This document shows positions 8,405-15,643 of a stretch of DNA of 64,000 bases, piece by piece. Positions within the stretch are counted from its first letter, which is position 1, and every line of letters begins with the position of its first letter. Source of the DNA: Exiguobacterium sp. Leaf196 (lineage in GTDB: Bacteria; Bacillota; Bacilli; Exiguobacteriales; Exiguobacteriaceae); the NCBI RefSeq assembly GCF_001423965.1, contig NZ_LMPV01000008.1, positions 62,001-126,000 on the forward strand. Reading direction: 5' to 3'. The translations under genes were made by a program, and so were the position numbers. The notes under the pieces were generated by a model. That model made no database searches. It was not told where the DNA came from and saw only the letters and a list, made by a program, of their open reading frames with translations.

Positions 8405-9290
8405 GCTGTACGTTCGCAACAGGTGCTGTTTTGCTCGAGCGATAGATCGGATAAAAGATTCCAATCAAGATGATGACGATCCCAATCCATTGAGAGCTCA
8501 TCAGATGTTCACCTAAAATTAACACGGAACAGATGACCGCTGTCGGTAGTTCAGCTGCTCCAAGCAAAGAAACGCTTGCTGGGGAGAGGTGAGGCGCGCC
8601 CGCAGCAAATAAGAGCGGTGGTAAAATTAACGCGAACAGACCAAGCGGAATCGCGTATAACAGAAGTCCATTTTCGAAGTTCGCAGAGGATAAGAACGTC
8701 GTCGGTGGATACATCGTCATGACGAAAGCAAGACCACCTGTCATCATGTAAAAACTCTTCTTGATGACGGGTAAATGATTGGCGATGCGTCCACTAGCGA
8801 GTAAGAAAATTGAGAAGCTGACAGCCGCTCCAAGACCGAATAATGTTCCACGGAAGTCAAGTGGACTCGAGTAAGCGGCACTCGCAAGAATGGCTCCGCC
8901 AATCAACAGAATCGCAGACAGGAAATGCGCGCGAGATGGTAAACGTCTGAATGCGAGCGCATCGATGATGACACCAATCCAAGTGAATTGGAATAAGAGA
9001 ATGATTGCAACGGATGCCGATACGGTCTGAAGACTTTGATAGTACAGATAACCAGTTGTACCACTAGAGATACCGATCAACATGAGAAGACCAGCTGTCT
9101 TAAGATCGAGACGAAGATTTTTCGTAAATAAGGCAAGACTGAAAATCATCAGCCAACCGAAGAAAAATTGACTCCCAGAAACGGCTGCTGAGTTAAATCC
9201 AGCTGCATAAGCGAGTTTGACGATCGTTGAGAGGACACCATAACTGATAGCGCCAATGAGAACGAATAAGGTTGCTTTTGAGCGATGCAT
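8388..9290 (-). CDS. DMT superfamily (EamA) transporter
   Basis: A 300-aa membrane protein with ten predicted helices in two EamA repeats (about 5-135 and 150-285), typical of drug/metabolite exporters. The second repeat shows PASVSLLGAAELPTAVICSVLILGEHL, a common EamA signature. The substrate cannot be inferred. GGAGGG lies 9 bases before the ATG at 9290; longer in-frame starts would run into the upstream hairpin. The C-terminal codons (NDLS plus stop) form one arm of the shared terminator at 8369-8404. Confidence 0.88.
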   Translation of the reverse strand: MHRSKATLFVLIGAISYGVLSTIVKLAYAAGFNSAAVSGSQFFFGWLMIFSLALFTKNLRLDLKTAGLLMLIGISSGTTGYLYYQSLQTVSASVAIILLFQFTWIGVIIDALAFRRLPSRAHFLSAILLIGGAILASAAYSSPLDFRGTLFGLGAAVSFSIFLLASGRIANHLPVIKKSFYMMTGGLAFVMTMYPPTTFLSSANFENGLLLYAIPLGLFALILPPLLFAAGAPHLSPASVSLLGAAELPTAVICSVLILGEHLMSSQWIGIVIILIGIFYPIYRSSKTAPVANVQQNDLS

Positions 9291-9330
9291 GAATAATTTC
9301 CCTCCATTTTTAGTAAAAACCACACAAAAA

Positions 9331-9383
9331 AGGTTGCAACGGGGCCTTGTCCAGGTTTTTTGGACAGGGTTTGGTTGCAACCT
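9331..9383 (-). terminator. Compound two-stem terminator
   Basis: On the minus strand an outer 10-bp stem (AGGTTGCAAC with GTTGCAACCT) encloses an inner stem (CCTGTCCA with TGGACAAGG) and is followed by TTTTTT. The outer arms are themselves palindromic (GTTGCAAC). It lies between the YkyA gene and the DMT gene and may act as terminator or attenuator. Confidence 0.7.
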
Positions 9384-9390
9384 GTGTGAT

Positions 9391-10032
9391 TTATTGAGTT
9401 GATGTGTCGAGCAAACGATACAGCCGGGTTTTCGTTTGGTTGTACTGAACGGTCAGCGTGTTCCACTTCTTTAATGACGCGGTAGCTTTCCGTGTTAAAC
9501 GATTTAAATCCGCTGTTGACTCATCAATCTTAACGAAATCCGGTTTTTTAGTCAAGCGTGAAAGCACTTTCTTTTCAGCGTCCATCGCTTGTCGATACGT
9601 TTTAGAGAACGTTTGAAACGTCTGCTGGCGTTCCTTGATGATTGCCACTAAGGCAGTTCCTTCCGTTTTTGCTTTACCATCAAGTTTGTTTACAGCATCC
9701 TTCAATTCTTCAAGATCAAGTTCAGCGTACGTTTCCTTACGTAACGTTTCTTCTTGTTTCAATAAAGAAAGCCGTTCGTCATTTAAGGCTTCTAGTTCCT
9801 CCCGTTCATTTTGAGAGCGTTTGATTTCTTCAGCACCTGCATCAAGAACGGCTTGGTACGTATTAACTGAAATTTCGTCCTTACGAGCACGTTGATCAGC
9901 TAGCATGAATGCCTTTTCTTCACCTTTGACTTGTTGCTCTAGCTGTTCATGAAGAGAGGCTGGTGAATCGTTGGAGCAGGCAGCGAGTCCGAAGCTCGAC
10001 AGGAACAGTACTGCTACGAATGATTTTTTCAT
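9391..10032 (-). CDS. YkyA family putative cell-wall-binding lipoprotein
   Basis: A 213-aa lipoprotein. The signal peptide MKKSFVAVLFLSSFGLAAC ends in a lipobox, giving an anchored Cys near residue 19. The rest is almost entirely charged alpha-helix and coiled coil (KRSQNEREELEALNDERLSLL, LDLEELKDAVNKLDGKAK), as in the B. subtilis YkyA family (putative cell-wall-binding lipoprotein). The exact role is not known. AAGGAGT is 10 bases before the ATG. The stop of the upstream deacetylase is only 15 bases away, so the two genes are co-transcribed, which suggests an envelope function. Confidence 0.8.
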   Translation of the reverse strand: MKKSFVAVLFLSSFGLAACSNDSPASLHEQLEQQVKGEEKAFMLADQRARKDEISVNTYQAVLDAGAEEIKRSQNEREELEALNDERLSLLKQEETLRKETYAELDLEELKDAVNKLDGKAKTEGTALVAIIKERQQTFQTFSKTYRQAMDAEKKVLSRLTKKPDFVKIDESTADLNRLTRKATASLKKWNTLTVQYNQTKTRLYRLLDTSTQ

Positions 10033-10047
10033 CTAGATAGTAACTCC

Positions 10048-10893
10048 TTATAAATTCGAGTATTGCACGAAGTTGTACGGAATATGGAAATCTTCATCAT
10101 AAATCGCGAACTGATAGCCCTTTTTCTGAAGTCCGGCAACAATGGCCGGAAGGGCCTTGATAGCTTGTGGTTGTTCATGCAAGAGAATGATTTCAAATGG
10201 ACGCTCTGCTCGCCGAATGACCGTATTAGCCACTTCTTTTGCACTATCTTTGTAATACCAGTCCATTGAATCGATCGACCAGTCCCATACTCGGAAGTCT
10301 GCAGCGTGGATGGCAGATGCCATCTTTTTCGTAATGCCAGGATCAGATCCGTAAGGTGGTCGTGTCAAATGTGGTGTCAGTTTTGTTAAATCATAAATTT
10401 TTTTCTGAACACTTTTCATTTCTGAGACGTACTGTCCTTTTTTGTACAATGTATCGTAATCGTGTGTTTCACCGTGTAAGCCGATGTAATGTCCGGCTTT
10501 CGCAGCAGCTTTAACTTCTTTTGGAAAAACATCTACCTGTGATCCGAGATAAAAGAAAGTAGCGCGAGTATGAAGGTGATCTAATGTTCGAAGTAACTCT
10601 GATGTTAATGCGGATGGTCCGTCTTCAAAGGTTAAATAAGCGACTTTTTTTGTCACACCATTCCATTTTTCGACGCGTGCTTTCTCCATGTTGACGACAG
10701 GAACTTTGGTAATGGACTTACCGGTAGTGATTGACTGTTGTTCAGGTGTGAAGACGTATCGATAAGCAATATACCCTCCGACTCCAAGAAAAACGAGTAT
10801 AAGAAGTAAGAAAAATCGAGGGAAGAACTTTCTTTTTTTTGTCCGCGGTCGTGGACCGAGTTCGCTAGCGTGGCTTGAGGTAAATGGATCCAT
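10048..10893 (-). CDS. Membrane-anchored polysaccharide deacetylase (NodB domain)
   Basis: A 281-aa protein: a basic cytoplasmic N-terminus, one transmembrane anchor (about 25-45, FFLLLILVFLGVGGYIAY) and an extracellular NodB domain (about 85-260). It would remove acetyl groups from peptidoglycan or another surface glycan. Motif 1 is TFEDGPS rather than TFDDGPS, so the usual first Asp is Glu. Metal ligands in motif 2 (HGETHDY), motif 3 (RPPYG), motif 4 (WDWSIDSMDW) and motif 5 (ILLHE) are present. The Asp to Glu change occurs at the proposed catalytic base, so activity may be altered. It is followed 15 bases later by the YkyA lipoprotein. Confidence 0.85.
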   Translation of the reverse strand: MDPFTSSHASELGPRPRTKKRKFFPRFFLLLILVFLGVGGYIAYRYVFTPEQQSITTGKSITKVPVVNMEKARVEKWNGVTKKVAYLTFEDGPSALTSELLRTLDHLHTRATFFYLGSQVDVFPKEVKAAAKAGHYIGLHGETHDYDTLYKKGQYVSEMKSVQKKIYDLTKLTPHLTRPPYGSDPGITKKMASAIHAADFRVWDWSIDSMDWYYKDSAKEVANTVIRRAERPFEIILLHEQPQAIKALPAIVAGLQKKGYQFAIYDEDFHIPYNFVQYSNL

Positions 10894-11042
10894 CGTTGTC
10901 TGTCGCTCCTTGTGTCAAAAATATCATATACAGATAATGTAACATTTTAATTGTTTCTTTTGTAACAAATAGATGACAAAAAGATGACGGGAGATCGATT
11001 TTTCTAAAAATATCAACTTAATTAGAAATAGAGTATATAAAA

Positions 11043-11076
11043 ACAAAAAAACAACCACTGAATAAGTGATTGTTTC
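11043..11076 (-). terminator. Terminator of the YhfH-like gene
   Basis: On the minus strand AACAATCACT pairs with AGTGGTTGTT (one mismatch) over a 5-nt loop, followed by seven T residues. Confidence 0.75.
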
Positions 11077-11084
11077 ATGTGTTA

Positions 11085-11231
11085 TTAGTGTTCTGTTACA
11101 GCACACTCATCGCATTCCGTTTGATAGGATTCACATTGTTCATCCATCTCTTTTCCGCAATGGGCACACGTCTTGACGGGAAGCTCACGATAGAATGCAG
11201 CAGATGCTTCTTGGTAAAGGGGTTGTTCCAT
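11085..11231 (-). CDS. yhfH: YhfH family small zinc-ribbon protein
   Basis: A 48-aa open frame starting MEQPLYQEASAAFYRELP. It has four Cys in a zinc-ribbon arrangement (CAHCGK at 22-27 and ECDEC at 39-43) and a DEQCESY stretch between them, matching the small YhfH family of Bacillales. Function is unknown; a structural zinc is expected. A very strong GGAGGAA site sits 9 bases before the ATG and a terminator follows directly after the stop, so it is a real monocistronic gene. Confidence 0.85.
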   Translation of the reverse strand: MEQPLYQEASAAFYRELPVKTCAHCGKEMDEQCESYQTECDECAVTEH

Positions 11232-11415
11232 GTGTTTTTCCTCCTTCAAAATAAACGCAATGGTCTTTTTCTTGTTTTTATTGTATTAGTACAGAAGTTT
11301 AATGTCAACTATTGTTTTATAACAGTAAATTCGTTTGAAGTATTGATAGAGGACAATAAAAAAGAGACATGCTACGATATCTAAGTAATCTGATAATAAT
11401 AAGGGGGATTTACAC

Positions 11416-12042
11416 ATGACACAGGCAACACTTGATACAATGCGTGTCTTAACAGAAAGACGTTCCGTTCGTCATTACGACGAAACGTTCAAACTTTCAA
11501 AACAGGAAGTGGAAGAACTATTAGAATGGACGACAGCGGCGCCGAGTGCTTGGAATTTGCAACACTGGCATTTCACGGTCTTCCATTCAGAAGAAGCGAA
11601 GCAACAGCTTGCACCGATCGCATACAATCAGCCGGCTATCACTTCGGCTTCAGCAATCATTGCGATTCTAGGGGATGTTCAAGCCAATCGAAACTACAAT
11701 CCGGTTTATGGTCCGGCAGTAGAAGCGGGTGGTATGACAGAAGAATTGTTCGATTCGATTAAAGAACAAGTAGAAGGCGCTTATCAAAGTGAAGCGTATG
11801 GTCGCGACGCGGCAATGTCGAATGCGAGTCTTGCTGCGATGCAATTGATGCTTGCGGCAGAAGCGCGTGGATTATCAACACTCGCAATGGGTGGATTTGA
11901 TCATCAACGTTTTACGGAAACGTTTATTACCGAGTCACGGTATGTACCGGTCATGTTAATTGCTGTCGGTAAAGCGGTCGAAAATGCAAAAAAACGTCCA
12001 GCACTCCGTTTACCGATCGATCGAGTATCAACCTTCCTGTAA
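11416..12042 (+). CDS. Nitroreductase family protein (YodC/YdgI-like)
   Basis: A 208-aa FMN-dependent oxidoreductase of the nitroreductase superfamily. The N-terminal RRSVRHYDETF and TAAPSAWNLQHWHF are the FMN-phosphate and isoalloxazine contact segments; ARGLSTLAMGGFD and the C-terminal VPVMLIAVGKA complete the fold. It would use NAD(P)H to reduce quinones or nitro compounds; the natural substrate is unknown. GGGGGA lies 9 bases before the ATG. It is a single-gene unit with its own terminator. Confidence 0.88.
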   Translation: MTQATLDTMRVLTERRSVRHYDETFKLSKQEVEELLEWTTAAPSAWNLQHWHFTVFHSEEAKQQLAPIAYNQPAITSASAIIAILGDVQANRNYNPVYGPAVEAGGMTEELFDSIKEQVEGAYQSEAYGRDAAMSNASLAAMQLMLAAEARGLSTLAMGGFDHQRFTETFITESRYVPVMLIAVGKAVENAKKRPALRLPIDRVSTFL

Positions 12043-12049
12043 GTCATTC

Positions 12050-12093
12050 AAAATGGAGGAAGCGGGGGGCAATTCCTCCATTTTAATTTTTTT
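12050..12093 (+). terminator. Terminator of the nitroreductase gene
   Basis: AAAATGGAGGA pairs with TCCTCCATTTT around a G-rich loop, then a T tract. Confidence 0.8.
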
Positions 12094-12113
12094 ATTTTTT
12101 TTCGGAAAAAGAC

Positions 12114-12142
12114 TTGTCAGCCTTTTAGTTTCTTGATATATT
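12114..12142 (+). promoter_or_regulatory. Promoter of the first tRNA-Val
   Basis: TTGTCA (12114-12119), a 17-bp spacer and TATATT (12137-12142), about 40 bases before the tRNA. Confidence 0.6.
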
Positions 12143-12181
12143 AATACATGTCCTAGCAAGTACATTACGTACTGCAAACAT

Positions 12182-12254
12182 GATTCTGTAGCTCAGCTGG
12201 GAGAGCGCTACCTTGACAGGGTAGAGGTCGCTGGTTCGAGCCCAGTCAGAATCA
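12182..12254 (+). tRNA. tRNA-Val (anticodon GAC), copy 1
   Basis: A 73-nt cloverleaf: acceptor arm GATTCTG with CAGAATC, D-arm GCTCAGCTGGGAGAGC, anticodon stem CTACC/GGTAG with loop TTGACAG (anticodon GAC), and T-arm CTGGTTCGAGCCCAG. The discriminator is A and no CCA is encoded. It stands alone with its own promoter and terminator and is identical to the copy at 22261. Confidence 0.95.
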
Positions 12255-12262
12255 TACCGAAA

Positions 12263-12298
12263 GCCCGCTTCTCCTTTATAGGAAAAGCGGGTTTTTTT
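12263..12298. terminator. Terminator shared by tRNA-Val and the convergent YdhK gene
   Basis: CCCGCTTCTCC paired with GGAAAAGCGGG, followed by seven T residues on the plus strand. It abuts the end of the minus-strand gene at 12300. Confidence 0.8.
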
Positions 12299-12299
12299 A

Positions 12300-12851
12300 T
12301 TATTTCTTTATCTCATCCTCGGTGACCCATTTATGATTTTTCACCATCTCTCCACCGTCCGTTGGTTCATAGTTCACCATGTAGACAGTCGTTTCTTTTA
12401 CTTCATCAATCGTCGCTTTAGCTCCATCCATACCTTTCATATGATCTGCCTTGACAGTCGTTTCATCACCAACTTGCAGTGGCTTAGTTGGAACTGGATC
12501 AAGTTCTTCCTGAATGACCCATTTGTGATTTTTCACCATCTTTCCACCAGTAGTCGGTTTATAACTGATCGCATAGACGACAGTATCATAAGCACCGGCA
12601 ATCGTTGCTTTTGCTCCGTTCATTCCGTCCATATGATTCGTCGTCAAAGTGACATTACTGCCTCTCGGATAAGTCGGATCACTAGCTTTCTTTAAACCAG
12701 ACGGTACCTTTCCGTCACTCGAATGCATCATATCTCCATGTGACATGTCGTGTGAGTCACTATTACTTCCATCGTTATTAGCGGATCCACATGCACCGAG
12801 CCAAAGCGTAGAACTAAGAGCAAGTACAGTTAACGTCAATGATTTTTTCAT
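12300..12851 (-). CDS. ydhK: YdhK family lipoprotein (tandem DUF1541)
   Basis: A 183-aa lipoprotein with signal peptide and lipobox (TLWLGAC, Cys21). A Met/His/Asp-rich linker follows (SHDMSHGDMMHSSDG, about 32-47), then two DUF1541 repeats (about 65-120 and 128-182). Each repeat contains a HMxGMxGAKATI core and a VKNHKWV end. The Met/His-rich stretch looks like a soft-metal ligand region, so copper or silver binding is possible but not shown. AGGAGG is 9 bases before the ATG. It is divergent from a two-component system starting 150 bases away, which may regulate it. Confidence 0.85.
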   Translation of the reverse strand: MKKSLTLTVLALSSTLWLGACGSANNDGSNSDSHDMSHGDMMHSSDGKVPSGLKKASDPTYPRGSNVTLTTNHMDGMNGAKATIAGAYDTVVYAISYKPTTGGKMVKNHKWVIQEELDPVPTKPLQVGDETTVKADHMKGMDGAKATIDEVKETTVYMVNYEPTDGGEMVKNHKWVTEDEIKK

Positions 12852-13000
12852 ATTAAAACCCTCCTGAAGTCATTAGTCTTCTTTACTATACCCAGCGTAT
12901 GTGCAAATCGTGTGCAGATGAGGTGACAGTTTCGTTTGTCTGCATCGATCGCGTTTTTTTTTAGCTATACTAAAAGTGGAGAGAAAAAGGAGGAATCGTC

Positions 13001-14350
13001 ATGCGTCGTATTTCATACTCAGTTGGAGGAATCGTGCTTGCGGCATTTTTAATTTGTGGCAGTGTGTTGTTCGGGACATTGTATTATCAGTTGTCTCAAA
13101 CACGAACGCAGGAAGTAGTAGACGGTTTACTGAACCGAGGAAATACACACCGTGATGTCCTTGTCGATTCCTATGACCAAACGACGATGCGCCATGTCAG
13201 CATGATGGAAGCAGATTCATCGTTTACTGTGGTGATCACTGATGCAGATGGAAAACAACTTGAAGCGTCACGACCTTTGTCGAATGAGATGAAGAGCATG
13301 TTAGAGCATACGGATTTTGATTACCGTCAACAAGGAAAAATCGTGACGATGCGTGACTTTTTAATGACGGACAGTCCCATCACCATTAACGGGGAACATC
13401 GTGGTCATGTATTCATGTTCGCTTCTAAAGAAATCGTAGATCACGTACTTGATCCGTTGAAACAGCAGTTTTTCCAAGTTGGTCTGCTTGCACTTTTATT
13501 GGCAGGTGCTGCAAGCATTTGGACGACCCGAATCATTTCTCGTCCGTTGATTCAGATGGAAAAAGCGACGGCGCGTCTATTGGATGGGGAAAGTGGAGAG
13601 TTGCCAATTGATCGAAAAGACGAACTGGGACAATTGGCGCGTTCGATTCAGCAGTTAAAACAGGATCTCGATTTTTTAAATCGGGAACGATCCGAATTTT
13701 TAGCAAGCGTATCTCATGAACTACGAACACCATTGACATATATAAAGGGATATGCGGATATTCTCAAACGCCAAACATTGACACCGGATGAACAACGACG
13801 CTACATCACGATCATTCGAGAAGAAAGTCAGCAAATGAATGAATGGATTGAACAACTATTTTGGCTAGCACGAATTGATGCCAATGCTTTTATGATGGAA
13901 CGAAAACCTGTCGATGTCGAAGACTTGATTCATCAAGTGATACGATTGATGCGTCTAGACATCGAACAAGAAAATATTTCTTTTGAGATAGAAGGTGAGC
14001 CATTACAAGTGATGGGTGACGTTCAGCAACTCCGTCAGATGATTGTAAATATCATTGAAAATGCACGTCGACATACGACGTCGGGAACAATCATCGTTCG
14101 TTATGGTGTCAACGCAGTAGGGGCTTTCATTCAAATCGAAGATACAGGAGAAGGGATTGCTGCAGACTCTTTACCTCATGTAACGAAACGGCTCTACCGA
14201 ACGGAAACATCGCGTTCTCGAAAACATGGAGGAACTGGAATCGGACTCTCCATCGTTGAAGCAATTGCGCAGACACATGGAGCTGAATTGAACATCAAGA
14301 GTCAACTTGGACATGGAACACAAGTGACACTGCAGTGGAGGGAGAAATAA
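13001..14350 (+). CDS. Membrane sensor histidine kinase
   Basis: A 449-aa kinase with two transmembrane segments (about 7-29 and 157-177) enclosing a 125-residue extracytoplasmic sensor. A HAMP linker (about 178-230) follows, then HisKA with the phospho-acceptor His239 in SHELRTPL. The HATPase_c domain has N box NIIENARRH, G1 DTGEGI and G2 GGTGIGLSI. It would autophosphorylate and pass phosphate to the response regulator 1 base downstream. The order kinase then regulator is the reverse of the usual Bacillales layout. The signal is unknown; the divergent Met/His-rich YdhK lipoprotein suggests envelope or metal stress, as inference only. Confidence 0.9.
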   Translation: MRRISYSVGGIVLAAFLICGSVLFGTLYYQLSQTRTQEVVDGLLNRGNTHRDVLVDSYDQTTMRHVSMMEADSSFTVVITDADGKQLEASRPLSNEMKSMLEHTDFDYRQQGKIVTMRDFLMTDSPITINGEHRGHVFMFASKEIVDHVLDPLKQQFFQVGLLALLLAGAASIWTTRIISRPLIQMEKATARLLDGESGELPIDRKDELGQLARSIQQLKQDLDFLNRERSEFLASVSHELRTPLTYIKGYADILKRQTLTPDEQRRYITIIREESQQMNEWIEQLFWLARIDANAFMMERKPVDVEDLIHQVIRLMRLDIEQENISFEIEGEPLQVMGDVQQLRQMIVNIIENARRHTTSGTIIVRYGVNAVGAFIQIEDTGEGIAADSLPHVTKRLYRTETSRSRKHGGTGIGLSIVEAIAQTHGAELNIKSQLGHGTQVTLQWREK

Positions 14351-14351
14351 A

Positions 14352-14999
14352 ATGCCGCATGTATTGATTGTAGATGATGAACCGAGAATGCTTGAACTGT
14401 TAAAACTGTATATTCAGCCGTATGGGTACACGTGTCAGCTTGTGGATTCTGCGCAACAAGCTCTTGAGCTCTGCTGTCAGAACGTATTTGATCTTATTTT
14501 AATGGATGTCATGATGCCAGATATGGACGGATGGACATGTTGTCGTCTCATTCGAAAACACACTAACATCCCGATATTGATGGTTACGGCACGGAATCAG
14601 CGGGAAGACATCATTCGGACACGGGAAGTAGGGGCGAATGATTACATATCAAAGCCGATTCAAGAAGGAGAACTGATCGGACGAATGGAAGTTTTATTAC
14701 AGCAGCGGCATGCTGGTCTATCCTATGACCGGGAAGGCTATCGTTGTTGTTACCTCCAACAAACGATTTCGTTAACGAAGACGGAGTTTGAATTGTTAGG
14801 TGTATTTTTAGATTCTCCACGACGTGTTTGGACGCGGAATCAGCTGACGACGATGTTATGGGGAGCGGAAGCGTCTGTAGACGAGCGGACAATCGACTCG
14901 CATATCAGACATTTAAGAGAAAAACTACGTGTTTGCGGTTTTCCAATCGAACAGCATCTGGAAACGGTTCGCGGAATCGGATACCGCTGGATACACTAG
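14352..14999 (+). CDS. OmpR/PhoB family response regulator
   Basis: A 215-aa two-domain regulator. The receiver domain (1-115) has the acidic pair DD at 8-9, phospho-acceptor Asp52 in LILMDVMMPD, Thr in MVTA and Lys in SKP. The winged-helix DNA-binding domain (about 125-215) contains LTKTEFELL and TIDSHIRHLREKL. Its start codon follows the kinase stop by 1 base and its ribosome site (GGAGGGAG) lies inside the kinase coding end, so the genes are translationally linked. It lies 18 bases before the phosphatase gene, probably in the same transcript. Confidence 0.92.
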   Translation: MPHVLIVDDEPRMLELLKLYIQPYGYTCQLVDSAQQALELCCQNVFDLILMDVMMPDMDGWTCCRLIRKHTNIPILMVTARNQREDIIRTREVGANDYISKPIQEGELIGRMEVLLQQRHAGLSYDREGYRCCYLQQTISLTKTEFELLGVFLDSPRRVWTRNQLTTMLWGAEASVDERTIDSHIRHLREKLRVCGFPIEQHLETVRGIGYRWIH

Positions 15000-15017
15000 T
15001 AAGAAGGAGATTCAAAC

Positions 15018-15584
15018 ATGACGACACTCTATTTCGTACGGCACGCACATTCGACATACTCACCGGATGAACGGAGACGTCCACTTTCCGATAAAGGACA
15101 GGCAGATGCAAGACGTTTACTTGAAACGTTTCAAGAAATTCCAATCGACAGATTCTATAGTAGTCCGTATCAGCGGGCGATCGAGACGGTTGCACCGCTC
15201 GCGGAGGCACGTCGACAACCAATTATTGAGGTAGAAGAACTAAGAGAGCGATTACTAGCACCTGGAGAGCTTGACGGTTTTCAGGAGGCGGTTATGTATG
15301 TATGGCAACATCCGAACGATAATCCATTCGGGGGCGAAACGAACAAAGAAGCAGCGCAACGCATTCGGCAATTCATCGATGAACTGGTGGAGAAGCATTC
15401 CGACGAAATAGTTGTTCTTGGAACACATGGAAACATCATGATGTTACTTCTCGAAACATTCGATCCGACATTTGATTATACATTTTGGAAATCCTTACCG
15501 ATGCCAGCCGTGTGCCGGTTGGAAGTGAAATCAGGAGGAGAGGTAGATATTCACGTCGTACCACTTTTGACGAATGTAAAGTAA
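15018..15584 (+). CDS. Histidine phosphatase family protein
   Basis: A 188-aa phosphoglycerate-mutase-like phosphatase. The catalytic His is in the N-terminal RHAHS motif (8-12). A further active-site Arg is in SSPYQRAIET, the acid residue is in the region of EVEELRERLL, and the second His is in LGTHGNIM. Such proteins remove phosphate from small molecules or proteins; the substrate is unknown. AGAAGGAGA precedes the ATG by 8 bases. It begins 18 bases after the response regulator and ends in a strong terminator, so it is the third gene of that operon. Confidence 0.87.
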   Translation: MTTLYFVRHAHSTYSPDERRRPLSDKGQADARRLLETFQEIPIDRFYSSPYQRAIETVAPLAEARRQPIIEVEELRERLLAPGELDGFQEAVMYVWQHPNDNPFGGETNKEAAQRIRQFIDELVEKHSDEIVVLGTHGNIMMLLLETFDPTFDYTFWKSLPMPAVCRLEVKSGGEVDIHVVPLLTNVK

Positions 15585-15629
15585 AAAAAGAGGCGGAACT
15601 GATGAGTAAATCAGTTTCCGTCTCTTTTG
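15583..15629. terminator. Bidirectional terminator
   Basis: A long stem (AAAGAGGCGGAACTGAT with ATCAGTTTCCGTCTCTTT, one mismatch) and a 6-nt loop, with A and T flanks. It lies between two convergent genes. Confidence 0.85.
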
Positions 15630-15643
15630 TAATCAAAGAAATC

